DNA from: Chitinophaga rupis
GTDB taxonomy: Bacteria > Bacteroidota > Bacteroidia > Chitinophagales > Chitinophagaceae
DNA: 64,000 nt
Direction of reading: 5' to 3'
Assembly (NCBI RefSeq): GCF_900109685.1
Contig: NZ_FOBB01000004.1
Location: forward strand, 592,117-656,116
The position numbers and the translations under genes are program-made. Under the pieces are notes generated by a model. It had not been told where the DNA came from, searched no databases, and worked only from the letters and a program-made list of their open reading frames with translations. Position 1 is the first letter of the stretch. Every line of letters starts with the position of its first letter. This document shows, in pieces, positions 26,667 to 35,234 of this stretch.

Positions 26667-26692
26667 CGGGAACGATACCGGGAACGTTCCCG
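26667..26692. promoter_or_regulatory. Tandem LacI-type operator before susC
   Basis: CGGGAACGTTCCCG at 26679-26692 is a perfect 14-bp palindrome with the central CG typical of LacI/GalR operators. The overlapping CGGGAACGATACCG at 26667-26680 matches it as a degenerate palindrome (10 of 14 positions). The sites lie between the likely promoter and the susC start, a position suited to repression. The LacI-family protein encoded at 28116-29120 is the obvious candidate ligand-responsive repressor; that link is inferred. Confidence 0.7.
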
Positions 26693-27109
26693 AAACGTGG
26701 CAAAAAAATATTACATAACGATGCCGCTAAAGTAAATGAATTTCCGGAACTGCAAAAAAAATTTTAACAAAGTGTTAAACCGGGTGAGGGGAAATATGCT
26801 GAAATGCTTTATGGATAAGGAGTAGCGGGGATGGATCGCAAGCTACGCGGCGACAGAATGCAATGGATTGCGGAGTTCTGGAGGGTGATCCGGGCGGGCG
26901 GTGGCGGGGAAAAATTTAAGGAGAAGGGAGGTGATGACGGGTGAATTACCAGCCGGTTGTTGTGATGAAAATTAAAGGGAAAAGGAAAACGGCGACGGGT
27001 GATTTTTCCGGACGGCTGCAGGAATAAAAATTTCAGGGAAGAGACCCTTACCGCATATTTATTTTTATCCCTTATTTTGGCATGCAAACTCCAAACCATC
27101 TTTTTTGCA
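26693..27109. other. Intergenic region between susC and the 27110 gene
   Basis: About 420 nt. The susC-proximal ~100 nt are AT-rich (runs of A/T near 26700 and 26753-26775) and probably carry the susC promoter. The rest is purine-rich and has no frame that looks coded. I see no repeat island and no clear promoter box for the divergent gene. Confidence 0.5.
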
Positions 27110-27595
27110 ATGATTAAAGAAACAAAAACAGAGTTATTTGCGGACTACTTTCAGTTTTATATCCAGGATGAAAATGCAGACGGTGATCTTTCTGATTCCT
27201 GGACACAGGAAGCAGTTGACAGACTATTAGCTTTGGCGCCGGGTACCATCGGCGTGGGAACAGTCAGGAATATGCACGTTCCGGTTACTGTTAAAATATT
27301 TGATAGCGAACCGGAAATGATAGCTGATAACGAGCATATCGCACAGATAAATGAGTGCAGCCTGGAGACGGATACCGGCAGACTGGTGCTGGCAGGGTGC
27401 ACCGATTATTTTCCTGACGCTCTAAGAATAGAGGTTACACCCGGAACCCACCGGGCCCGCATTTACTATGGCAACCTTGATAAAATAAGTGAAGATGGAC
27501 TTGACGGCGAAGATTTTTATGAAATTCATCTGTGGAGGACGAACAAAAATGAAGCCCTATTGATAGTCAAAGACAGGAATAGAGCGACCCCTTAA
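27110..27595 (+). CDS. Small protein of unknown function, possibly ComJ/Nin-like
   Basis: A 161-residue acidic protein starting at the ATG at 27110 (MIKETKTELFADYFQFYIQD); an upstream Met at 26999 would add 37 residues of poor quality. It looks like a compact beta-sandwich: ADYFQFYIQD, WTQEAVDRLLALAPGTIGVG, HVPVTVKIFDSEPE, ALRIEVTPGTHRARIYYGNL and DFYEIHLWR. The order of a YxQF strand, a W-T-x-EA helix, GTIGVGT and a late PGTHRARIYYG hairpin reminds me of ComJ/Nin-type proteins, which inhibit a DNA-entry nuclease, and of small immunity proteins, but no toxin gene is adjacent. I treat this only as a weak resemblance. It is 36 nt upstream of the TPR gene. Confidence 0.65.
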   Translation: MIKETKTELFADYFQFYIQDENADGDLSDSWTQEAVDRLLALAPGTIGVGTVRNMHVPVTVKIFDSEPEMIADNEHIAQINECSLETDTGRLVLAGCTDYFPDALRIEVTPGTHRARIYYGNLDKISEDGLDGEDFYEIHLWRTNKNEALLIVKDRNRATP

Positions 27596-27631
27596 CGGCC
27601 CACCTGGCACGTCCCTTGGTATACATTGTAC

Positions 27632-28048
27632 ATGGCTGTAAGAAAAAGAACATCCAATCACCTGTTATTGGTGGAAGCCAAAGATGCAGAATCTCAGGGC
27701 GATAGCGCCAGGGCCATTACATTATATCAACAGGCAGTAGCGAACGATCCGCTGGAGGAACAGGCCTGGCAGCGTTTAATGATATTACATCGAAAACAAA
27801 AGGATTACCCAGGCGAGCTGAAGGTTATTAATCTTGCTTTAAAAACATATGAAACGCACGCCCGGGAGGCACAACGGCAATGGCTGCAACAACACAAAAA
27901 GGGAGCTTCGTTGTTTAAGTCCCTTGCAAAAAGCCTGGGATTAATGAACAGTAAGGGTGAAATGCTGAATGATAATTCTGTAATCAAAAAATGGACCCGG
28001 CGCAAAGAGATGGTAACGGCACGTTTGAAAAAACGGCCAAAGAAGTAG
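27632..28048 (+). CDS. Small TPR-like protein with basic C-terminus
   Basis: A 138-residue protein. Residues ~8-75 carry one to two TPR-type helical pairs (AKDAESQGDSARAITLYQQA, NDPLEEQAWQRLMILHRKQK). The C-terminus is highly basic (KKWTRRKEMVTARLKKRPKK). I chose the ATG at 27632; a TTG six bases upstream would also be in frame. Similar short TPR proteins with a KR-rich tail are frequent in this phylum, without known function. No signal peptide is present. It may be co-transcribed with the preceding gene. Confidence 0.7.
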   Translation: MAVRKRTSNHLLLVEAKDAESQGDSARAITLYQQAVANDPLEEQAWQRLMILHRKQKDYPGELKVINLALKTYETHAREAQRQWLQQHKKGASLFKSLAKSLGLMNSKGEMLNDNSVIKKWTRRKEMVTARLKKRPKK

Positions 28049-28115
28049 AAGGATATTGTTCATACCATTAGCGATGATGCAGGAAACAACGATCCGTAAC
28101 TAAAACCGCTCCGCC

Positions 28116-29120
28116 TCAGGAGCTGGTTGACTTCCGCGGAATGATCTTAGACTTCAGCACTACATGATCATGCACCGGCGCACCACTTTCCAATGATTTG
28201 AACAGCAGCTGCGCAGCATGTACACCTAGGTCCCGCGCGGGTTGCGTGATGGTAGTGAGCGAAGGACTTAACAGCGGTGCAATTTCCAGGCTGGAAAAAC
28301 TGATGATCTTTACTTTTTTAGGAATGTTGATATTCAGATCCTGGCAAACGTAATAACTTACAATAGCCAGGCGCTCTACTGCCGCAAACACCCCATCCGG
28401 CTTTATGGTGGTTAAAACTTTGGAAATGATGTTGTAGCTTTTCTTATGATCGTTGCTGCAATCTATTACCAGGTCTTTGTTAAAGGGAATGCCTTCTGCA
28501 GCCAGCGCATCCACATACCCCTGCATACGCACGTTACCGATGGACAGGCTTTTGTTGATCACCAGGAAAACGATCTTCTTACAACCCGCTGCTACCAGGT
28601 GCCTGGTGGCATTAAAGCTGCTTTCATAGTCGTTAGTAGTTACCTTGGCCACGTCAATATCATCATACACCCGGTCAAAAAATACCAGGGGCATATGCCT
28701 CTTTTTCAGCTGTTTCAGGTAATTGTGATCTTTGGCTTCACCGGATGCCGACATAATAATGCCATCTACCCTGCCATTGGAGAGATCATTGATAATGGAA
28801 ACTTCCAGCTGGTATTCATCATCCGTAACGTAGATCAGCGAATGGTAGCCCTTTTCCCTGGCCACCCGTTCAATCCCTTTGATGGCCTGTGAAAAGAAAT
28901 CGTTGGCCAGCTCCGGTACAATGATGGCAATGGTATTACTTTTTTTCTCCCGCAGGTTGCTGGCATAGAGGTTTGGCTGGTAGTTCAGCTCCCGGGCGCG
29001 GGCCAGGATGCGCTCTTTTGTTTGCGCATTGATATCGCTGTTGCCCCGGAAGGCTCTTGACACGGTTGATGTGGACAATTTCAGGTCCTTTGCCAGCTCT
29101 TTAATATCAACTTTATCCAT
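28116..29120 (-). CDS. LacI-family regulator, probable maltose-operon repressor
   Basis: A 334-residue LacI/GalR protein. The HTH is at residues 4-24 (IKELAKDLKLSTSTVSRAFR) followed by the hinge region (RARELNYQPNLYASNLREKK). The periplasmic-binding-type core begins NTIAIIVPELANDFFSQAIK and ends LLSPSLTTITQPARDLGVHA. The hinge Leu (YASNLRE) that inserts at the central CpG of operators is present. It is encoded 1.5 kb upstream of susC in the same direction, and a CG-centred tandem palindrome lies before susC, so control of the mal operon is likely. The ligand is unknown. Confidence 0.9.
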   Translation of the reverse strand: MDKVDIKELAKDLKLSTSTVSRAFRGNSDINAQTKERILARARELNYQPNLYASNLREKKSNTIAIIVPELANDFFSQAIKGIERVAREKGYHSLIYVTDDEYQLEVSIINDLSNGRVDGIIMSASGEAKDHNYLKQLKKRHMPLVFFDRVYDDIDVAKVTTNDYESSFNATRHLVAAGCKKIVFLVINKSLSIGNVRMQGYVDALAAEGIPFNKDLVIDCSNDHKKSYNIISKVLTTIKPDGVFAAVERLAIVSYYVCQDLNINIPKKVKIISFSSLEIAPLLSPSLTTITQPARDLGVHAAQLLFKSLESGAPVHDHVVLKSKIIPRKSTSS

Positions 29121-29455
29121 CGGCGCGAAATTACAATATATTTGAACGATAAAATTTAGCTAATAAATTGCGTATTTTTATGCAGATTAATTTTTAGCCA
29201 TGACTTTGCCCGGAATATTTCACCTTACCGCTGCCCGCCTGAGCGCCATTGGCAGCTTTTCTACCCCTCCCCCGCCGCCTTATACCAGGGCAGGCAAATA
29301 AGTACAGGATCCCTGTTACTTTCTGTTTATAGCCGGCAGCTAATGCCGGTGCTGTGATCCCCTGCCCTCTCCTTTTCTATTTCCCGGTTTATTTACCGCG
29401 CTTTACCAAAGCTGTGAAAGGCTTTGTGGCAGTGCATTACAATGTTTTTTATTCA
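29121..29455. other. Intergenic region between LacI regulator and DMT transporter
   Basis: About 335 nt. The part next to the LacI gene is AT-rich and probably holds its promoter. A 33-codon plus-strand frame near 29200 (MTLPGIFHLTAARL...) has no supporting feature. No repeat island or palindrome of note is seen. Confidence 0.45.
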
Positions 29456-30316
29456 ATGCTTAAATATATTATCATGGTTTTTGCCGGGGCCTGCTGCTTC
29501 GGCATCCTCTCTACTTTTGTAAAAGTTGCCTACCAGGAAGGTTATGCCACCGGCGATATTTCCGGCTCCCAGGCCTGTTTGGGCATGTGCGTGTTGTGGT
29601 TATTATATATACTAACCCGTAAGCGGGAAGGGGCCCCGGGACCGGTATGGCCGGTGCTGCTGGCCGGCACCAGCATTGGGTTATGCACGCATTTATATTA
29701 CCTGTCTGTCAAATGGATCCCCGCTTCTGTGGCTATTATTTTCCTGATGCAGTTTACCTGGATCAGCATGCTGCTGGAATGGGCCTTTTTCCGGAAACGG
29801 CCTACAACGCTGCAGCTGGCGGCTATGCTGCTGATCATGGCTGGTACGGTAATGGCCAGCGGGGTAGCTGATGCCCGGGGAACATTGCCCATAAAAGGCA
29901 TCCTGTTAGCTATGGCTTCCGCGGCTGTTTACGGTATTTATGTAGTGGCCAGCGGGCGGGTAGGCAATACTTTACCTGCATTAAAAAAGAGTGCGCTGAT
30001 GATGACAGGATCCACCATCATCATTTTTATAATTGCCAGACCTCATTTTTTATTTGACGGGCAATTATCAATGGGCTTAGCCAAATGGGCCCTGTTCCTG
30101 GCTTTCTTCGGAACCATTATTCCGCCATTGCTGTTTGCTGCCGGGATTCCGAAAACAGGTGTAGTGCTGGGCGCTATACTCATGACAGCAGAGCTGCCGG
30201 TGGCGGTGGTTACGGCGCACCTGGTGTTAAAGGAAAATATGTCGCTGCTGCAATGGGCAGGCGTGAGTGTGATGTTGTTTGCGATGGTAATGGGGCAGAA
30301 ACGAAGTAAGGAGTAG
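29456..30316 (+). CDS. EamA/DMT-superfamily transporter
   Basis: A 286-residue membrane protein with ten hydrophobic segments in two EamA repeats. Repeat 1 runs from KYIIMVFAGACCFGILSTFV to TLQLAAMLLIMAGTVMASG. Repeat 2 runs from GILLAMASAAVYGIYVVASG to VVLGAILMTAELPVAVVTAH and LLQWAGVSVMLFAMVMG. Family members export small metabolites or amino acids; the substrate cannot be told. I chose the ATG at 29456 (MLKYIIMVF), which puts the first helix at the N-terminus; the longer frame adds 34 non-conserved-looking residues. A strong bidirectional terminator follows. Confidence 0.85.
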   Translation: MLKYIIMVFAGACCFGILSTFVKVAYQEGYATGDISGSQACLGMCVLWLLYILTRKREGAPGPVWPVLLAGTSIGLCTHLYYLSVKWIPASVAIIFLMQFTWISMLLEWAFFRKRPTTLQLAAMLLIMAGTVMASGVADARGTLPIKGILLAMASAAVYGIYVVASGRVGNTLPALKKSALMMTGSTIIIFIIARPHFLFDGQLSMGLAKWALFLAFFGTIIPPLLFAAGIPKTGVVLGAILMTAELPVAVVTAHLVLKENMSLLQWAGVSVMLFAMVMGQKRSKE

Positions 30317-30323
30317 GATTATG

Positions 30324-30361
30324 AAAAGGTAATGCAGCTGCTATTAGCTGCATTACCTTTT
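30324..30361. terminator. Bidirectional intrinsic terminator
   Basis: AAAAGGTAATGCAGCT (30324-30339) and AGCTGCATTACCTTTT (30346-30361) are perfect 16-nt inverted arms around a 6-nt loop. A-rich and T-rich ends serve both strands. It sits between the convergent DMT transporter and M1 aminopeptidase genes. Confidence 0.9.
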
Positions 30362-30372
30362 ACATTTATCAT

Positions 30373-32826
30373 TTACGGCGTGGTCATTTCCTGAATAGCG
30401 GCGCTTACCATACTGGCCTGGGCATCTAAATGCGCGGCGGTTTTCCGGTCCTTTATAGATTGCAGGACGGGTACAAAGCGGCCCTGCAAATGGTAGGGTT
30501 TATAATCACGCACATATTTCAGCGCTTTTTGAAAGTTGTCATTGAACGTAACATTATCGCTGGTTTGTTCCAGCAGCTTCAGATAACCTACTACCACGCG
30601 GGACTTCATATTGGTGAACATACTGTCGAGCGTGCGGCTAAAGAAATCCAGCTTCGTGGTATCGCCGGACATTACGTATACCGCAGCCAGCGCCCAGCTT
30701 AAATAATCCTTACTGTCTTTTTCCAGCATGGCGGCATAGTGTTTTGCTTCCGGCATATTCACGGCTGCCATGGCGCTTAACGCAGCGGCCTGTACGCCAT
30801 AGGAACGGCTGTTTATTTTTTCCCGGAACAGGGGCATGTATGTAGTGTCTTTCAACCGGCCAATGGCCTTGATGGCAGCAGCCTGCACCAGGGTAAAACT
30901 GTCTGTCCTGGCCAAGTTCAGTAATACCGGCAGCGCAGCAGCCTTCAATTCCGGCTGCTGCATGTTCAGCGAATCCATGGCCGTGATGCGCAGGCGGAAG
31001 AATTTATCTTTACAGGCGGCTACTAATACTTTACGGGCATCAGCATCCTGCTGTGCGGCAGCTGCTTTTTGAATGGCTTCCAGGCGATCCATATACAGAG
31101 GGGCATGAAAATACTGGTAAGCATATTCCTGCAAGGACTTATGATCTGTTTTTACCGCGATCAATACTTTATCTGCATCTACATTCACCAGCTCCGGGCG
31201 GGAGGGCAAAGCAAAGCGGAAGGTATCCGCTTTTTGCTTCATCCATACTTCGTGGCGTTCTTTTTTCCCGTTAGTATATATATCAATGGCGAAAGGAAGA
31301 GTAAATGTTTTACCGGCCTGTGTTTGCTGCACGTACACGGTTTGTATTCCCGTAGCTGCGTTCCAGTTATACTGAACATCGAGGTAAGGATGCCCGCTGC
31401 CATAGTACCATTGGTTAAAGAACCAGTTAAGATCGCGGCCGCTGGCTTCTTCCAGGGCTAAACGCAGCTGCTGCGCTTCTCCTGTTTTAAATGCATTCTG
31501 CGTAAGGTACAGGTGCAGGCCTTTGTAAAACACCTCCTTACCCAGACAGTTACGCAGCATGTGCAGAATGCGGCCGCCTTTCTGGTAAGTAACGCGGTCG
31601 ATCACATCTTCCTGCGTATCGTAATAAAAACGCACCAGGTTCTTTTGTTCATCTGCCAGGCCACCATCCATGTATATTTTCAACGCATTGTTGTTCGTAT
31701 AGTCGCCGGCATCGGGACCGTATTTGTATTCCTGCCACAGGGTTTCGCTGTAGTTGGCAAACGATTCATTCACAGTAAGGTTGCTCCAGCTTTCCGTGGT
31801 TACATAATCGCCAAACCACTGGTGAAACAGCTCATGTACAATGTTGCCATCCCAAACGCGGTCATCGGTCAGCTGCCGGTCGTTCTGGTAAGTGAAATCG
31901 CCATGTACGGTGGCAGTAGTATTTTCCATGGCGCCGCTTACAAAATCCCGTACAATGATCTGTGCATATTTATTCCAGGGATAGTCTACACCCAGGGTAT
32001 TGGAGATAAAGGTCATCATCTCCGGGGTGTTGGCAAACAGCTTTTTTGCATAAGGCGCCTGCGCCGGCTCCACATAATAGCTTACTTCCCTATTCTTCCA
32101 TTTGTCTTTGTAAATGTAGTACATACCGGTGGCCATCATTACCAGGTAAGGCGCATGCGGCAGCTCCATTTTCCAGGTATCTGTGCGGGTGCCATCGCCA
32201 TTGGAATGTTGTGCCGCTAAACGGCCGTTGGAAAGAGTGGTATAAGCGGCAGGCACCGTCATGCGGATCTCTGTGGTCATCTTCTGATTTGGCTTATCAA
32301 TGGTGGGAAACCAGGCGGAGGATGCTTCGGTTTCGCCCTGGGTCCAGATCTGTACCGGCTTTCCGGGAATAGTACTATCCGGGTTCGTGAAATATAAACC
32401 GCGGGCGCTGGTAATGGCGCTGCTGCCTTGCGATTTAACCAATGCCGGCTGCGCGGTATAAGCAATATAGATGGTATACTTTTCGCCGGGGCGGTAAGTT
32501 TTATCCAGCTTTATCTGCAATTGGGCGCTATCGTACCTATATTTTAACGGTTGCTTTTTACCGGCTTTCATTAAGGCCAGCTCGTGGATGAGCATACTCT
32601 TTGCATCCAGCGTAAGCGAATCCACTGCATAGGCATATGGCTGCAATATGATCCAGGCCTTGCCATGCAGCAGCTCTTTGCGATTGTCAAAACTCACTTC
32701 CAGCTCAGTATGCACCAGGCTGTTGACCTTCGGGGCTGTTTCCCGGTAAACACCCGGCTGCTGCGCTTTAGCAGGCAACATGATAAGAAGAAAAAGAACT
32801 ATTATTAAAAAAAATTGCTTGTTCAT
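30373..32826 (-). CDS. M1-family metallo-aminopeptidase, secreted
   Basis: A protein of about 817 residues with a signal peptide (FFLIIVLFLLIMLPAKAQ). The start at 32826 (MNKQFFLI) fits the signal better than the frame start at 32850. The zinc site HELFHQW at residues 331-337 plus Glu354 (NESFANY) forms the HExxH-18-E motif, and the substrate loop reads SGAMENTTAT. The C-terminal ~300 residues form helical HEAT-like repeats (TDSFTLVQAAAIKAIGRLKD). It should remove N-terminal residues from peptides in the periplasm or outside. It is divergent from the AraC gene, 113 nt apart. Confidence 0.93.
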   Translation of the reverse strand: MNKQFFLIIVLFLLIMLPAKAQQPGVYRETAPKVNSLVHTELEVSFDNRKELLHGKAWIILQPYAYAVDSLTLDAKSMLIHELALMKAGKKQPLKYRYDSAQLQIKLDKTYRPGEKYTIYIAYTAQPALVKSQGSSAITSARGLYFTNPDSTIPGKPVQIWTQGETEASSAWFPTIDKPNQKMTTEIRMTVPAAYTTLSNGRLAAQHSNGDGTRTDTWKMELPHAPYLVMMATGMYYIYKDKWKNREVSYYVEPAQAPYAKKLFANTPEMMTFISNTLGVDYPWNKYAQIIVRDFVSGAMENTTATVHGDFTYQNDRQLTDDRVWDGNIVHELFHQWFGDYVTTESWSNLTVNESFANYSETLWQEYKYGPDAGDYTNNNALKIYMDGGLADEQKNLVRFYYDTQEDVIDRVTYQKGGRILHMLRNCLGKEVFYKGLHLYLTQNAFKTGEAQQLRLALEEASGRDLNWFFNQWYYGSGHPYLDVQYNWNAATGIQTVYVQQTQAGKTFTLPFAIDIYTNGKKERHEVWMKQKADTFRFALPSRPELVNVDADKVLIAVKTDHKSLQEYAYQYFHAPLYMDRLEAIQKAAAAQQDADARKVLVAACKDKFFRLRITAMDSLNMQQPELKAAALPVLLNLARTDSFTLVQAAAIKAIGRLKDTTYMPLFREKINSRSYGVQAAALSAMAAVNMPEAKHYAAMLEKDSKDYLSWALAAVYVMSGDTTKLDFFSRTLDSMFTNMKSRVVVGYLKLLEQTSDNVTFNDNFQKALKYVRDYKPYHLQGRFVPVLQSIKDRKTAAHLDAQASMVSAAIQEMTTP

Positions 32827-32939
32827 CCGTTGGCTTTTAATATGCCACAAAGCTAGGATGGCGCATTGGCACGGGATAGTACGTTATTGCGGTTTTGTTA
32901 CTATCTTGCTATTGGTACCTTTATTCATTAAATACATTT

Positions 32940-33749
32940 ATGAGCCGCAGTATCTTACACCAGGGGGATTATTATGGCAACATTCAGAAGAAAGTGCAAA
33001 CCAAAGGGGTGATCCTTACTTTAAGCAACTACCCCATTCACACTACGTTGCCCGATCATTTTCATGAGAACAGCTATCTCTGTTATGTGCAGCATGGCAG
33101 CTACCAGGAACAATCTGTGTCCGGTAAGCTGATCTGCGAGCAGGAAGATATTGTTTTTCACCCTGCGGGTATTGCACACAGCAACGCATTCCCGGCAGCT
33201 GCAGCCAGCTGCTTTAATATAGAAATAGATGCGGGCTGGCTCAGTAAATTTGAAGCAGGACCTTTCACCCTGACTAAAATTGCCCGCTTAAAAAGTACGG
33301 CGTTGAAACTATTGATCCATAAAATGCAGGCGGAGTTCCAGCAATACCATGCCTGGTCTAACCTGATGATAGAAGGCCTTACACTGGAATGCATGGCCCT
33401 GTTCCTGCGGGAAAAAGCATTACATAACGATGTGCCCAACTGGTTGCGCATGGTAAAAGAAATACTGCATGAACAGCAGGAACCGGTAGCGCTGGCTGAA
33501 TTATCAGCCATTACGCAAATGAGTCCCTTTCATATTGTTCGGGCGTTTAAGAAAGCATATGGCGTAAGTATCGGTGAATATGTAAACCAGCTAAAGACAG
33601 ACCGCGCCTGTACGTTATTGCGGCATACGCAGCAGAACCTGGCGCAGATTGCCGTGGAGTGTAACTTCGCGGATCAAAGCCATTTCGGGCGGATCTTCAA
33701 AAAAATTACCGGCCTTACACCGCTGCAATACAGGAAAGCAACCGCGTAG
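32940..33749 (+). CDS. AraC-family transcriptional regulator
   Basis: A 269-residue protein. The N-terminal cupin-like part has LPDHFHENSYLCYVQHGSYQ and EQEDIVFHPAGIAHSNAFP. The C-terminal double HTH starts near 165: VALAELSAITQMSPFHIVRA, then FKKAYGVSIGEYVNQLKTDR and LAQIAVECNFADQSHFGRIF with the closing KKITGLTPLQYRK. I chose the ATG at 32940 (MSRSILHQGDYY); the longer frame adds a hydrophobic stretch that looks like a read-through of AT-rich leader. It is divergent from the aminopeptidase and convergent with uxaC. Its target is unknown. Confidence 0.88.
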   Translation: MSRSILHQGDYYGNIQKKVQTKGVILTLSNYPIHTTLPDHFHENSYLCYVQHGSYQEQSVSGKLICEQEDIVFHPAGIAHSNAFPAAAASCFNIEIDAGWLSKFEAGPFTLTKIARLKSTALKLLIHKMQAEFQQYHAWSNLMIEGLTLECMALFLREKALHNDVPNWLRMVKEILHEQQEPVALAELSAITQMSPFHIVRAFKKAYGVSIGEYVNQLKTDRACTLLRHTQQNLAQIAVECNFADQSHFGRIFKKITGLTPLQYRKATA

Positions 33750-33792
33750 GCCGGCGTGTAAAAGGGAAGTTTAAAACAATGTGAAAGGTGCG

Positions 33793-35223
33793 TTATGAAA
33801 TGGCCACCTGCTGCTCCAGGAACTGCCAGTTGAAATATTGTTGTGCATTAAAATAGCAGATGTCCTGCACCACCTTACCTACCCAGGGTAGATCATTGGG
33901 CAGCTCTCCGCTTTCAATTTCCTGGCCAAACAGCTCACATACTATACGCCGGAAATATTCATGGCGGGGATAAGACAAAAAGCTACGCGAATCTGTGAGC
34001 ATTCCCACAAAACGGCTTAGCAAACCCATATTGGATAAGGCATTCAGCTGTTTGATCATACCATCTTTCTGATCCAGGAACCACCAGGCAGAACCAAATT
34101 GCACCTTACCTGCAACGGAACCATCATTGAAATTACCGATCATAGTGGCCAGCAGCTCATTGTCAGAAGGGTTCAGATTATACAGGATGGTTTTGGCCAG
34201 CTTGTCCTGACCGTCCAAACGATCCAGGAATTTGGCAAGAGCACGTGCCTGCGAAAAATCACCGATGGAATCCCAGCCGGTATCGGGCCCCAGCTGGCGC
34301 AGCATACGGGAATTGTTATTACGTAAAGCGCCCAGGTGGTATTGCTGCACCCAGCCTTTTTCCCAGTCCCACTCTGCCAGCTCCAGCAACAATGCGGATT
34401 TGAACTTGCGGTTCTCTTCCCGTGACAATGCGGCGCCACCTCTTATTTTTTGGAAGATGGCTGCTATTTCTGTATCAGTAAAATCATCTGCATAAATTTC
34501 TTCAATACCATGGTCTGATACGGAGCAGCCATTAGCGGCAAAGAAATCGTGCCGGTTACGCAGCGCATCCAGCAGGTCCTGGTAGCTGTTGATAGTAACA
34601 TCCGAAGCTTTTCCCAGCTTTTCCAGGTATTGGTTATATTTTACGGGATCATCCACATTCATAGATGCATCCGGCCGGAATGCAGGCAGGATGGGGATCT
34701 CGAAGCCTTCTTTTTTCAGCTGCTGATGGTATTCCAGCGTATCTACCGGGTCGTCTGTAGTACATACCAGCGCTACTTTCATTTTGCGCAGCAGGTTGCG
34801 CACGGAGAAATCAGGGCTCTGCAGCTTTTCCGTACACTCGCCGTAGATCCTGGCAGCGGAAGATGGATTGAGGACCTCGTTCACATCAAAGTAACGTTGC
34901 AGCTCCAGGTGTGTCCAGTGGTAAAGCGGGTTGCGTAAGGTATAGGGTACGGTGGCGGCCCATTGCTCAAACTTTTCCCAATCCGGCTTATTACCCGTGC
35001 AGTAACTTTCATGCACGCCGTTGGTACGCATGGCCCTCCACTTATAGTGATCGCCGTATAGCCAGGCTTGTGTTAAATTCTCAAACTGCATATCCGCTGC
35101 TATTTGTGCGGGCGGCAGGTGGCAGTGGTAATCGATCACCGGCATTTCTTTTGCATACTCATGGTATAAACGCTGAGCAGTGGCACTGTTTAATAGGAAA
35201 TGCTCATCCAGGAACTTTTTCAT
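33793..35223 (-). CDS. uxaC: Uronate isomerase
   Basis: A 476-residue enzyme of usual UxaC length. It interconverts D-galacturonate/D-tagaturonate and D-glucuronate/D-fructuronate. It starts MKKFLDEHFLLNSATAQRLY, then shows the HxH of the amidohydrolase-like barrel (DYHCHLPP, His33 and His35), WLYGDHYKWRAMRTNGVHES, ALVCTTDDPVDTLEYH, FGSAWWFLDQKDGM and LTDSRSFLSYPRHEYFRRI. It lies 11 nt downstream of uxaB in the pectin operon, so galacturonate released from pectin is the likely substrate. The later steps (UxaA, KdgK, KdgA) are not encoded in this window. Confidence 0.95.
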   Translation of the reverse strand: MKKFLDEHFLLNSATAQRLYHEYAKEMPVIDYHCHLPPAQIAADMQFENLTQAWLYGDHYKWRAMRTNGVHESYCTGNKPDWEKFEQWAATVPYTLRNPLYHWTHLELQRYFDVNEVLNPSSAARIYGECTEKLQSPDFSVRNLLRKMKVALVCTTDDPVDTLEYHQQLKKEGFEIPILPAFRPDASMNVDDPVKYNQYLEKLGKASDVTINSYQDLLDALRNRHDFFAANGCSVSDHGIEEIYADDFTDTEIAAIFQKIRGGAALSREENRKFKSALLLELAEWDWEKGWVQQYHLGALRNNNSRMLRQLGPDTGWDSIGDFSQARALAKFLDRLDGQDKLAKTILYNLNPSDNELLATMIGNFNDGSVAGKVQFGSAWWFLDQKDGMIKQLNALSNMGLLSRFVGMLTDSRSFLSYPRHEYFRRIVCELFGQEIESGELPNDLPWVGKVVQDICYFNAQQYFNWQFLEQQVAIS

Positions 35224-35234
35224 ACTTTATTAAT

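Noticed and set aside
29197..29300. 33-codon frame upstream of the DMT transporter (MTLPGIFHLTAARL...)
   Set aside because: Pro-rich tail, no box upstream, no hydrophobic or known motif; likely chance.
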